In this document: piece by piece, positions 1-7,229 of the stretch
How the letters are laid out: the number at the start of each line of letters is the position of its first letter
Numbering within the stretch: the first letter of the stretch is position 1
Assembly: GCA_910584955.1 (NCBI GenBank)
Contig: CAJUDC010000022.1
Span: 1 to 24,845 of the forward strand
Reading direction: 5' to 3'
DNA from: an uncultured Paraprevotella sp.
GTDB taxonomy: Bacteria; Bacteroidota; Bacteroidia; Bacteroidales; Bacteroidaceae
Length of the DNA: 24,845 bases
Made by a program: the position numbers and the translations under genes
Notes under the pieces: generated by a model
The model's input: only the letters and a program-made list of their open reading frames with translations
What the model was told of the DNA's origin: nothing
Databases searched by the model: none

Positions 1-1855
1 GCTTGCCTTTGTACCTACTGTGACTGTATGGGATACTACGACTTTTGTTCATTTGTTCCGGTTGATTTTGAATAACTTTATGGTAGCGGTCACGCTGATT
101 GTGATGGCTGTGCCCGAAGGGCTTCCGATGGCCGTGACACTAAGTTTGGCACTGAATATGCGCCGGATGCTGAAGACGAACAATTTGGTGCGTCGGATGC
201 ATGCTTGTGAGACGATGGGAGCCATTACGGTGATTTGCACGGATAAGACCGGTACACTGACGCAGAACCGTATGACGGTTGGAGATATGGTGGCGGCTTC
301 CGGGCAGACCTCTTTGTTGGAAGAGGCCATCGCTTGTAACACCACCGCTCACCTGAACGAGGACGAGCCGGCAGGATTGGGAAATCCTACCGAGGTAGCT
401 TTGCTATTGTGGTTGCGTCAGCATGGGAAACATTATGTGCCGATGCGGGAGGCATCTCCCCTTGTTGGACGTCTGCCCTTCTCGTCCGAAAGGAAATACA
501 TGGCCACCATAGTAGACTCCAAGGTGGCGGGGGGCCGGATGCTGTACGTGAAAGGAGCGCCCGAGGCGGTACTGGACTTGTGTATGTGCCCGGAGAAAGA
601 AATGATGCAGGGCTATCGCGAAAAATTACTCGACTGGCAACGACACGCACAGCGGACACTGGTAATGGCCGGCCGGATGCTGAAGCCGGAAGAGGGGGAC
701 GACTGTTCGGAACTGGTTTTGCGCGGAGGACTGATGTTTCTGGGTATGGCGGCTATCAGCGACCCGATACGGACGGAAGTACCTGCGGCGGTGGAGCAAT
801 GCCTGGAGGCCGGTGTGAAAGTGAAAATGGTGACGGGCGACAGCTTGGAGACCGCTACGGAAATAGCCCGACAGATAGGCTTATGGACCGACACAGACGG
901 GGAACGGAACTGTATCCAGGGATGTGAATTTGCTGCTTTAACGGATGAGGAAGCTTTGTCCCGTCTGGCCGATCTGAAAATAATGAGCCGTGCCCGTCCG
1001 CTCGACAAGCAGCGGTTGGTAAAGTTACTTCAGCAGCAAGGCGAGGTGGTGGCCGTGACGGGCGACGGCACCAACGACGCACCGGCATTGAATTTCGCGC
1101 AGGTAGGACTGGCTATGGGATCAGGTACCTCGGTAGCCCGGGAGGCCGGCGATATAACGCTGCTCGACGACTCGTTCCGCAGCATTGTCACAGCTGTGGT
1201 ATGGGGACGTTCACTATATAGAAACATACAGCGCTTTATTCTTTTTCAGCTTACGATCAACCTGACGGCCCTGCTTACGGTGTTGATCGGTGCTTTTGTA
1301 GGCACGGAACTTCCGCTTACCGTAACCCAAATGTTATGGGTGAATCTTATTATGGATACGTTTGCGGCTCTGGCACTGGCTTCTCTGCCAGCAGATCCCC
1401 GGGTGATGAGGGAAATGCCGCGTTCCATTGCGCAATTTATCCTTACCCCTGCCATCCGGCGCTCCATTTTGGGATACGGTCTGTTCTTTGTAACGATGCT
1501 GTTGTCTCTTTTATGTTATGCCGGGCGGGATGGGGTGTTGTCTTTACGCGAGTTGACTTTCTTCTTTACCTTTTTCGTGATGCTTCAGTGCTGGAATCTG
1601 CTTAATGCCAAGGCCTTTCTTACCGGTGCCTCGGCTTTTAACGGATTAAGGCGGTGTTACGGTGTGCTGCTGGTGCTCATGCTTATTCTGGGAGGCCAGT
1701 GGTTGATTGTGCAGTTCGGCGGACGGATGTTCCGCACGGAGCCGCTTGCCGTTGCGGATTGGGGTGTATTGTTGCTGTTGTCTTCGCCCGTATTACTTTG
1801 GGGGGAACTCTCCCGTCTGATAACCCGGTGGCGGTTGAAAGTAAAAAACAAATAG
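1..1855 (+). CDS. Calcium-type P-type ATPase (PMCA-like), 5' end outside window
   Basis: Membrane cation pump, most likely moving Ca2+ out of the cytoplasm using ATP. The frame is open to the left edge; GTG at 20 is only the first internal start codon, so the protein really begins upstream. Counting from that GTG: the PEGLP membrane motif of type II pumps is at 32-36, the phosphorylated Asp in DKTGTLT is residue 75, the nucleotide-domain KGAPE motif is near 178, and the hinge motif TGDGTNDAP starts at 347. Several hydrophobic segments from about 405 to 605 form the C-terminal membrane domain. About 617 residues are visible against roughly 880-900 for the family, so the actuator domain and first membrane helices are missing only because the window cuts them. 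The next gene starts 2 nt after the stop. Ca2+ specificity is inferred from overall resemblance; another divalent cation is possible. Confidence 0.94.
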   Translation, partial: LAFVPTVTVWDTTTFVHLFRLILNNFMVAVTLIVMAVPEGLPMAVTLSLALNMRRMLKTNNLVRRMHACETMGAITVICTDKTGTLTQNRMTVGDMVAASGQTSLLEEAIACNTTAHLNEDEPAGLGNPTEVALLLWLRQHGKHYVPMREASPLVGRLPFSSERKYMATIVDSKVAGGRMLYVKGAPEAVLDLCMCPEKEMMQGYREKLLDWQRHAQRTLVMAGRMLKPEEGDDCSELVLRGGLMFLGMAAISDPIRTEVPAAVEQCLEAGVKVKMVTGDSLETATEIARQIGLWTDTDGERNCIQGCEFAALTDEEALSRLADLKIMSRARPLDKQRLVKLLQQQGEVVAVTGDGTNDAPALNFAQVGLAMGSGTSVAREAGDITLLDDSFRSIVTAVVWGRSLYRNIQRFILFQLTINLTALLTVLIGAFVGTELPLTVTQMLWVNLIMDTFAALALASLPADPRVMREMPRSIAQFILTPAIRRSILGYGLFFVTMLLSLLCYAGRDGVLSLRELTFFFTFFVMLQCWNLLNAKAFLTGASAFNGLRRCYGVLLVLMLILGGQWLIVQFGGRMFRTEPLAVADWGVLLLLSSPVLLWGELSRLITRWRLKVKNK

Positions 1856-1857
1856 AT

Positions 1858-2496
1858 ATGGACAAACAGATTAGGAATATAGTATTCGATTTCGGGGGCG
1901 TGATTGTTGATTTGGGCAAGGAGCGCACGCTCGAATCTTTCGGGGCATTGGGAGTGGACGTCTCCGGTTTTGTGGGAACGTACGGGCAAGGCGGTCCGTT
2001 CGCAGGACTGGAAACGGGCGAGACCGCGCCCGATGTCTTTTGTCGGGAGGTGGCCCGGCTGGCGGTGGCACCCGGCGGACAAACGGAGGCTCCCCTTTCT
2101 TCCGAGCGCATTTGCGAAGCCTGGAACCGTATGTTGGTGCGTATCCCTCCCCGGCGTCTGGAAGCCTTGCTTCGTCTGCGGGAGCGCTACCGGTTATTTT
2201 TGTTGAGCAATACCAATTCGATCCATTGGGATTATGCTGCTGCGGGTGAGGACTTTTTCGGATGGAATGGCCATAGCCCGGAAGATTTTTTCGAACGTAT
2301 CTTTCTTTCTTACGAGCTGCATTTGCTGAAACCCGGTGAGGCCATTTTCCGCAGGTTGCTGGATGAGGCCGGTCTGTGTCCGGTCGAAACGCTTTTTATT
2401 GATGACTCCACAGCCAATTGTGCGGCCGCCGAACGTTTGGGACTTCGCGTTTTCTGTCCGAAGGAGGCCGACGACTGGATGCCGCTTTTTATGTAA
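1858..2496 (+). CDS. HAD-superfamily phosphatase (HAD-IA, YihX-like)
   Basis: Predicted cytoplasmic phosphatase of 212 residues; the substrate cannot be read from sequence. Motif I is FDFGGVIVD with nucleophile Asp11. The second Asp of the usual DxD is Gly, as is normal in the YihX-like variant-3 subgroup. Motif II is LLSNTN (Ser117), motif III Lys158 in LKPG, and motif IV the Asp pair 182-183 in FIDDS. The start is ATG 1858, two bases after the ATPase stop. The same frame extends upstream to 1654, but that stretch lies inside the ATPase gene and lacks HAD character. It is followed after 15 nt by ribF, so it probably shares the ATPase transcript. A sugar phosphate such as glucose-1-phosphate is a possible substrate by analogy with YihX, but this is only inference. 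Confidence 0.9.
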   Translation: MDKQIRNIVFDFGGVIVDLGKERTLESFGALGVDVSGFVGTYGQGGPFAGLETGETAPDVFCREVARLAVAPGGQTEAPLSSERICEAWNRMLVRIPPRRLEALLRLRERYRLFLLSNTNSIHWDYAAAGEDFFGWNGHSPEDFFERIFLSYELHLLKPGEAIFRRLLDEAGLCPVETLFIDDSTANCAAAERLGLRVFCPKEADDWMPLFM

Positions 2497-2511
2497 AACA
2501 GGACGTATGCC

Positions 2512-3447
2512 ATGAAATTCATTTCTTATCCTTATGAGACGAACGATAAACCGGCGGTGGCCACCATTGGATTCTTTGACGGGGTTCACCGGGGGCATTT
2601 GTTTCTCATCGAACAAGTTAAGCGGTTGGCCCGCGAACAGGGGCGGACTTCGCTTCTGGTCACGTTCGACAGCCATCCGAGGCAGGTGATGCGGAAAGAC
2701 TATCAGCCTCGTCTGCTGTCTACGCTGGCGGAGAAGCGCGGTTGGTTGGAGGCTTCGGGAGCAGACTTGTGTGCCTTGTTGCACTTTACGGATGAACTGT
2801 CCCGTCTGACGGCCCGTGAATTTATGGAACAGGTGCTGCACGACGGACTGGGGGTGAAGACCTTGGTCATAGGGTATGATCATCGGTTCGGTCACGGTCG
2901 TAGCGAGGGGTTTGACGAGTATGTGCGCTACGGTCTTGAAATAGGCATTCAGGTGGTTCGGGCGGAAGCCTGCCGGGTAGCTCAGGTCAATGTGAGTTCC
3001 TCCGTTACAAGGGCTTTCCTGCTGGAAGGCGAGGTGGAGATGGCGGCCCGCTGTTTGGGACGGTTTTATGAGCTGACCGGTCGGGTGGTGCCTGGGTTCC
3101 GTGTCGGCAGGGAGCTGGGGTTCCCGACGGCCAACTTGCAGGTGACCGACGGATTGAAGCTTGTGCCCGGACGGGGGGTATACGCCGTCTGGGTGTATGG
3201 AGCCTGCGGGAGACCGTTGAAGGGTATGCTTAATATCGGTCGGCGTCCGACGATGGATAATGGCGATGCCTTGTCGGTGGAAGTGCATTTGCTGCATTTC
3301 ACGGGCGATTTGTACGACAAGGAACTGCGGGTGGAGTTCGTTCGTCGTCTGCGTGACGAGAAAAAATTCAGAAACTCTGCGGAATTGATGCGCCAGTTAC
3401 GGGCCGACGCCGCTCAGGTGGAGCTCTTGCTCGCGCATAACGGTTAG
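2512..3447 (+). CDS. ribF: Bifunctional riboflavin kinase / FAD synthetase
   Basis: Cytoplasmic enzyme converting riboflavin to FMN and FMN to FAD with ATP. At 311 residues it has the normal length for bacterial RibF. The N-terminal FAD synthetase half carries the nucleotidyltransferase signature GFFDGVHRGH (residues 20-29) and the SSSVTRAFLLEG segment equivalent to the usual SSTxIR motif. The C-terminal riboflavin kinase half has GFPTANL (203-209), PGRGVYAVW and the following NIGRRPT. ATG 2512 is 15 nt after the HAD stop, and the next gene begins 11 nt after the ribF stop, so it sits inside an operon. A long open frame on the opposite strand is a shadow of this gene. Regulation is not visible; no FMN riboswitch lies in front of it. 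Confidence 0.96.
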   Translation: MKFISYPYETNDKPAVATIGFFDGVHRGHLFLIEQVKRLAREQGRTSLLVTFDSHPRQVMRKDYQPRLLSTLAEKRGWLEASGADLCALLHFTDELSRLTAREFMEQVLHDGLGVKTLVIGYDHRFGHGRSEGFDEYVRYGLEIGIQVVRAEACRVAQVNVSSSVTRAFLLEGEVEMAARCLGRFYELTGRVVPGFRVGRELGFPTANLQVTDGLKLVPGRGVYAVWVYGACGRPLKGMLNIGRRPTMDNGDALSVEVHLLHFTGDLYDKELRVEFVRRLRDEKKFRNSAELMRQLRADAAQVELLLAHNG

Positions 3448-3458
3448 GGAGAAGGAGG

Positions 3459-4208
3459 ATGAAACGGATCGTAGGTTTGCTGATTCTTTTTGTTGCCGCC
3501 CAGTTGTTGGGCGGTTTATTGATGTTCTTAGTCACGTTGGCGGAACCGTCGGCTGAAGGACTTGGGACGAGTGGGACGGCTTTTTCGTTGCTGGTGTCTC
3601 AGGTCGCGCTTATGGTGTTTTTGTGGTTTTCGCGCTGGGTGGCTCCCGCCGATGTGGTCGGTCGCCGTGTGGCTCCTGCGATGTATGCGGCGGTGCTGTT
3701 ACTGATGATTCCGGCCCTGTTTCTGGCCAACTGGCTGACCGAAATGTTGCAACTGGAGGATGTGAACGGTGAGTTGCTCCGGCAATTGATGCACACTCCT
3801 TGCGGCGTGTTGACGGTGGCTTTGTGTGCGCCGCTGGCCGAGGAATTGCTCTTTCGGGCGGGCATACAGGGGCATTTGCAGCGATGTGTGCCGCGTACCT
3901 GGCAGGCGGTGTTTCTCTCTTCCGCGCTTTTTGCCGTTGTGCATGCCAATCCGGCCCAGTTGCCGGCAGCTTTCCTGTTGGGGATGGTGTTTGGGGCGGT
4001 CTATCGGCTCACGGGTAGTTTGTGGCCGTCGGTGCTGGCCCATGTGTTCAATAATTCATTGGGCGTGGCGTTGGAACTGTGCGGTTTCGGACAACTTTCT
4101 TTTTCGGCTTTGCTGGATGGCTTTTGGGCGAAAGTCTTTGCAGCGGGAACGGCAGGCGTGTGGATGTTTCTGGCCGGCCATTACGTATGGTTGCACAGAC
4201 AACGCTGA
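3459..4208 (+). CDS. CPBP-family intramembrane glutamic protease (CAAX/Abi-like)
   Basis: Predicted multi-pass membrane protease of 249 residues. The three motifs of the family are present: EELLFR at residues 128-133, FAVVH ending in His162, and HVFNN with His195 and Asn199. Hydrophobic segments at about 4-26, 42-58, 74-92, 115-127, 150-162 and 166-182 and near the C-terminus form the membrane core. The target is unknown; bacterial members have been tied to peptide maturation, bacteriocin immunity or surface-protein processing. The start at 3459 follows an AAGGAGG box with no spacer. It is the last gene of the ATPase-HAD-ribF-CPBP run. The sequence gives no link between this protease and riboflavin metabolism beyond co-location. 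Confidence 0.9.
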   Translation: MKRIVGLLILFVAAQLLGGLLMFLVTLAEPSAEGLGTSGTAFSLLVSQVALMVFLWFSRWVAPADVVGRRVAPAMYAAVLLLMIPALFLANWLTEMLQLEDVNGELLRQLMHTPCGVLTVALCAPLAEELLFRAGIQGHLQRCVPRTWQAVFLSSALFAVVHANPAQLPAAFLLGMVFGAVYRLTGSLWPSVLAHVFNNSLGVALELCGFGQLSFSALLDGFWAKVFAAGTAGVWMFLAGHYVWLHRQR

Positions 4209-4364
4209 ACGTACCGCAGCAAGTGCGGGCAGGCAATGCGGGAAAGGGGGGATTGGTTATATATAATATAAGGTGGCCGGACATGTATGCTGACCATGAA
4301 TCCTACGAGGACTTTAGGTAATAGTCCTGGAAATATTTCATTCTCTTTTAGAGAAACTTGCGGG

Positions 4365-4398
4365 ATTCCCTGTGGAAACATTTTTTTCTACAGGGAAT
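4365..4398 (+). terminator. Possible terminator hairpin after the ribF operon
   Basis: ATTCCCTGT (4365-4373) and ACAGGGAAT (4390-4398) form a perfect 9-bp stem around a 16-nt loop that contains a T-run. It lies 157 nt past the CPBP gene. The T-tract is in the loop rather than after the stem, so it is a weak terminator candidate; a processing or stability hairpin is equally likely. Confidence 0.3.
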
Positions 4399-4515
4399 AG
4401 GAACCGTTGTTTTTGCGTACGATTTTATTTTATTGTTTTTCAGTATATTACATTCTTCCTTGAACGCTGTCAAAGAGCATCCTAGAAGGGCTGAAACTAG
4501 GCTCTGGAACGTGTA

Positions 4516-4606
4516 AAAATGTGGCCTAGGCCAGGATAAAACGCGGCCTAGGCCACATTTTAACGCGGTGCTCGCCGCGTTGCATCGTGGCGCTCGCCCC
4601 GTTTTT
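4516..4606. repeat. Cluster of tandem palindromic units
   Basis: Four palindrome-like units lie head to tail. The first (about 4516-4541) and second (4538-4561) both centre on the 10-bp palindrome GGCCTAGGCC; together their outer halves form a perfect 17-bp inverted repeat (4516-4532 with 4545-4561) around a 12-nt loop. The third (4562-4581) is AACGCGG, a 6-nt loop, CCGCGTT. The fourth (about 4582-4606) repeats the GG-GCTCGCC core of the third in decayed form. This looks like a dispersed REP-like repeat or degraded tandem duplication rather than a single terminator. Confidence 0.6.
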
Positions 4607-4675
4607 GCACCTTGTATGAGAGAGATGAAACGGGAGAATAAGGCTTCCTTTTTTATTGTTAAATCCGTATTTCTG

Positions 4676-4706
4676 TTTGTTAATTCTAAAAAACAAGTTA
4701 TCTTTG
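4676..4706 (+). promoter_or_regulatory. Canonical Bacteroides promoter (TTTG N19 TATCTTTG)
   Basis: TTTG at 4676-4679 and TATCTTTG at 4699-4706 with 19 nt between match the Bacteroidetes primary-sigma consensus (-33 TTTG, -7 TAnnTTTG) exactly. Transcription should begin near 4712. The next gene on this strand starts at 5081, giving a leader of about 370 nt that contains the RNA fold at 4907-5034. Confidence 0.75.
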
Positions 4707-4906
4707 TGATGATGCAAACAGGCGATTATTGCCGATTGAATTTAAAACGAGAAAGATACGAAACAGACAGCACGGAAATGAAACGTAAGGGAAAGTATTG
4801 TTCGATAGAATGATGTTCCGCAGGTGAATGAAACAAACAAATTTAAACACCGGAAAAGCGTTTCCGTTTATGCTTGATAGAAAGATAGAGCTGTAAGCTC
4901 TTGTTC

Positions 4907-5034
4907 TTTGCCCTTGAAACCGCCAAAACTTCAGTTCCGCAAAGAGCAAGTCTGGGAAGGTTCACGTCGAACGAGGCGTGGACCGTCCTCTGCTTGTATG
5001 CGGGATGGGTTACTTGGCGGTACCTAAGGGCAGA
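4907..5034 (+). ncRNA. Candidate rod-shaped structured RNA, possibly 6S-like
   Basis: The strand folds on paper into one long rod. TGCCCTT (4909-4915) pairs with AAGGGCA (5026-5032); CCGCCAA (4920-4926) pairs with TTGGCGG (5014-5020). Then comes a symmetric 9-by-9 internal loop (4927-4935 against 5005-5013), a 6-bp stem (4936-4941 with 4999-5004, one wobble), a short stem around 4946-4951 / 4992-4997, and a terminal stem 4954-4966 / 4977-4989 with one mismatch and a 10-nt loop. A rod with a large central bubble is the hallmark of 6S RNA, which binds RNA polymerase as an open-promoter mimic; a 6S-type family (6S-Flavo) is known in Bacteroidetes. The assignment is inferred from shape only. It could instead be a structured 5' leader of the lipoprotein gene, since the nearest clear promoter is about 200 nt upstream. 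Confidence 0.45.
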
Positions 5035-5080
5035 CAGGCAATGGGACGGTTCGCGCTTTTCCTTTAAAACTTTTATTAAA

Positions 5081-5419
5081 ATGAAACAAGTAATGAAATT
5101 AACCGGCCTGCTGATGCTCCTTACCTTGAGCCTCGGCTTTATGGCGTGCAGCGATGATGATGACAACGACAAAAATTCTATTGTAGGAACCTGGAAATGG
5201 GAAGGTGAAGGTGAATATGTTATTGCTACTTTCAATGCAGACGGAACGGGTGTCTGTGAAGAATTTTGGGAAGGCGGTGCTGACAGATATACGTTCCGTT
5301 ACAGTTATTCCAACAATATGCTTACTGTGCTTGAAGACGGTGAAACGTATACCGAACCTTGTTATATCAAAGACGGTTTATTGTACTGGGACGGCGATGT
5401 ATATTACCGTGTGAAGTAG
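5081..5419 (+). CDS. Small surface lipoprotein, lipocalin-like
   Basis: Predicted lipoprotein of 112 residues with no recognised enzymatic function. It has a charged start and hydrophobic signal (residues 1-20), then a lipobox ending GFMAC with Cys at about 22. The mature end begins C-SDDDDND, matching the Bacteroides lipoprotein export signal (Cys followed by acidic residues), so outer-surface display is likely. The rest is short beta-strand-like segments (VGTWKWEGEGEYVIATF, then RYTFRYSYS, YWDGDVYYRV), the pattern of small lipocalin-like Bacteroides lipoproteins. ATG 5081 is chosen because the signal peptide starts there; the frame runs further upstream only through the structured RNA region with no signal sequence. 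It is followed by its own terminator, so it is probably monocistronic, perhaps from the promoter at 4676. Confidence 0.87.
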   Translation: MKQVMKLTGLLMLLTLSLGFMACSDDDDNDKNSIVGTWKWEGEGEYVIATFNADGTGVCEEFWEGGADRYTFRYSYSNNMLTVLEDGETYTEPCYIKDGLLYWDGDVYYRVK

Positions 5420-5438
5420 TCCGTCACAGCTATCCAAG

Positions 5439-5483
5439 GCGCCTCTTTTCGGTTTGTGGAAGACCGGGAAGAGGCGCTTTTTT
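5439..5483 (+). terminator. Rho-independent terminator after the lipoprotein gene
   Basis: GCGCCTCTT (5439-5447) pairs with AAGAGGCGC (5469-5477); inside it CGGT pairs with ACCG. A run of six T follows (5478-5483). It sits 20 nt after the stop codon. Confidence 0.85.
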
Positions 5484-5524
5484 GTGGAGGGAGCCGGCAC
5501 AGCCGGGTTTGTCGGGCGAAATGA

Positions 5525-5556
5525 TTTGTAGAATCGGTGGAATCTGGCTATTTTTG
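5525..5556 (+). promoter_or_regulatory. Canonical Bacteroides promoter for the GH-D-like gene
   Basis: TTTG at 5525-5528 and TATTTTTG at 5549-5556 are separated by 20 nt and match the -33/-7 consensus. The gene starts 27 nt after the -7 box, giving a short leader of roughly 20 nt. Confidence 0.75.
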
Positions 5557-5583
5557 TTCCTGTGAATCCTTAATTTATTACGA

Positions 5584-7110
5584 ATGAAAACAAAAGGAAT
5601 GATGAGACGAAAGACGATGAGCCTTTGCCTGGCGGGTATCGTAGGGCTGGGCTTTACGAACGGGGCGTCGCCCGATAACCTTGTGCCGGATACTCCTTCA
5701 AAGGCCCCCGATTACCTGTGTACGTGGAATCTTCAGGGGTATGTCGTCAGCTACAGTGGGGCGGAGCCTACGCGGGCGGCTATGGTAGAGGAGAATCTCT
5801 TCGGCAAAGGGCCGTATCAGCGTTGGGCGGATTTGTTTCCGTCTATTCGGAAGGACCTTTATTTTGTGATGGACGATTCGTGGGATTTGCCCCGGAACGT
5901 GAACGACGGCAGTAATCCTTATTTGGGTACGACAGAGCTGAACGAAGAGCGGTTTCCGTCGTTTGCCGGTACCCCGTCGAAACGGCTGGCTCGCTTGGTA
6001 CGGCGCATGAAGCGGTTGGGATGGAAAGGTGTGGGCGGATGGATCTGTGCCCAGAAATGTGCCGACGACGGCGGTCTGTCGGAAGAGGCGTATTGGAGCG
6101 AGCGGCTGAAGGCTGCCGGCAAGGCGGGATTCGCTTACTGGAAAGTGGACTGGGGGCGACAGGACCGTAACGACGACTGGCGCCGGATGCTGACATGCCT
6201 GGGACGGGCATACGCTCCCGCTCTGTGGATTGAGCATGCGATGAAGAATGAATACGTGGCGTTCAGCGATGTGTTTCGTACGTATGATGTGGAAAATATC
6301 ATCGCGCAGCCGGTCACCATCAACCGGATTGCCGCCTTGTTGCCTTTTAAGACACAGGGCGATGCGCGCGGGATGATCAACTGTGAGGACGAGCCTTATA
6401 TCGCCGTCGGGCTGGGGTGTGCCATCGGCATCATGCGCCACCCCTTTACGGGGAATCTGCCCGACGGAAGACCCGATTTTGTGTTTCCGGCTGTGGGGCA
6501 TAATTACAAAGCGTGTCTGGACGAGGTGGTACGCGCCGTTCGCTGGCACCGTATAGCAGAGCCGTTTGCCGTGGGAGGAAGTTATGCGGTGGATACGGTG
6601 AAACTGACCGATATGTGGGAACTGCGTGAGAACGAGACATGGAACGGTGCCCGTCGTGTGGGGAACATCGTGCGTGAGAGTGCTCCGGCGCGGGTGAGCC
6701 GGGGGATGCCGTTGCCGGAAGTGGGCGATACCGGTGCGGATCGTCCGTTTGTGCTGGCTACCACCTATCCCAACGGAGCCGTAGCCGTAGCGGCTATCGG
6801 GCGTGGCATCGGACGCGAGTATGTAACCAAGGAGGTCCCCGTCACCGTGCAATGTGCCGAGTGGGGGAAACCTGTGGGACTGTTCGGCTGTTTCAAAGAG
6901 GTGATACTCGACTATCCGACAGCTGCTCCGGCCTTTTATACGGTGCTGGCACAAGATCTGGCCGGCGATACCGCCGTGGACATTACGGCGCAGGTCAGGA
7001 TGGACGGGCGGCGACTGATTGTGCCCGGTTCGGTGATACGCAAGGTAGGACTTCGGGATGCCACCGCAGGCGATTTGTCGGGACCGGGTATGGTGCTGGT
7101 GGTGCGATAG
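5584..7110 (+). CDS. Secreted glycoside hydrolase, clan GH-D (alpha-galactosidase)-like
   Basis: Predicted secreted or periplasmic protein of 508 residues. A basic start and hydrophobic stretch (about 9-26) form a signal peptide with likely cleavage near residue 28. Two features suggest a GH27/GH36-type TIM barrel: a DDSWDLP segment (97-103), like the DDGW motif of clan GH-D, and YWKVDWG (185-191), like the KxDW strand that carries the nucleophile, here Asp189. FRTYDVEN (231-238) is a candidate region for the acid/base, with Asp235. The part after about 400 looks like a beta-sandwich C-terminal domain. The family is not certain: overall similarity to classical alpha-galactosidases looks weak, and substrate is unknown. 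It has its own promoter and ends against a convergent GH2 beta-galactosidase gene, which is consistent with galactoside breakdown. Methionines at 6, 7 and 12 are alternative starts. Confidence 0.85.
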   Translation: MKTKGMMRRKTMSLCLAGIVGLGFTNGASPDNLVPDTPSKAPDYLCTWNLQGYVVSYSGAEPTRAAMVEENLFGKGPYQRWADLFPSIRKDLYFVMDDSWDLPRNVNDGSNPYLGTTELNEERFPSFAGTPSKRLARLVRRMKRLGWKGVGGWICAQKCADDGGLSEEAYWSERLKAAGKAGFAYWKVDWGRQDRNDDWRRMLTCLGRAYAPALWIEHAMKNEYVAFSDVFRTYDVENIIAQPVTINRIAALLPFKTQGDARGMINCEDEPYIAVGLGCAIGIMRHPFTGNLPDGRPDFVFPAVGHNYKACLDEVVRAVRWHRIAEPFAVGGSYAVDTVKLTDMWELRENETWNGARRVGNIVRESAPARVSRGMPLPEVGDTGADRPFVLATTYPNGAVAVAAIGRGIGREYVTKEVPVTVQCAEWGKPVGLFGCFKEVILDYPTAAPAFYTVLAQDLAGDTAVDITAQVRMDGRRLIVPGSVIRKVGLRDATAGDLSGPGMVLVVR

Positions 7111-7160
7111 GCGGTCGGTGCGGGGAACGCGGCATACGGCGTTCATTGTAACATCAAACA

Positions 7161-7197
7161 ATAAGCCTGCTTCGGGATGGTCCCGAAGCAGGCTTAT
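7161..7197. terminator. Bidirectional terminator between convergent genes
   Basis: A perfect 17-bp stem (7161-7177 with 7181-7197) closes on a 3-nt loop TGG. Each outer end is AT-rich. It lies between the plus-strand GH-D-like gene and the minus-strand GH2 gene and can serve both. Confidence 0.85.
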
Positions 7198-7229
7198 ATT
7201 ATTATAGGATGTGTGTGATCACATAGCGG

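Larger units (their letters stand above)
4209..4675. other. Gene-free intergenic stretch with palindromes
   Basis: No convincing coding sequence. Short open frames here lack a family signature, a promoter in the right place or a plausible protein composition. The region holds an inverted repeat at 4365-4398, an imperfect hairpin at 4474-4505 (AGAG and CCTAG pairing with CTAGG and CTCT around a CAT bulge) and the palindrome cluster at 4516-4606. The sequence is AT-rich between these elements. Confidence 0.6.

Noticed and set aside
1654..1857. Upstream extension of the HAD gene
   Set aside because: Lies entirely within the ATPase gene in another frame; the HAD motif I begins just after ATG 1858.
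2194..3297. Open frame of 367 codons on the minus strand across ribF
   Set aside because: It is antisense to a well-supported ribF, has no family signature, and its composition (many His, Pro, Gln, Arg) is typical of a reverse-frame shadow.
4568..4813. Possible 81-residue protein in the gap after the CPBP gene
   Set aside because: Starts within the palindrome cluster and spans the promoter at 4676-4706; no domain or homolog pattern.
4901..5080. Longer version of the lipoprotein starting at TTG 4901
   Set aside because: The extra 60 residues would be read through the paired RNA region and would bury the signal peptide and lipobox that start at 5081.
5698..7161. Open frame of 487 codons on the minus strand across the GH-D-like gene
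   Set aside because: Shadow of the plus-strand gene; His/Arg/Pro-rich with no recognisable domain.
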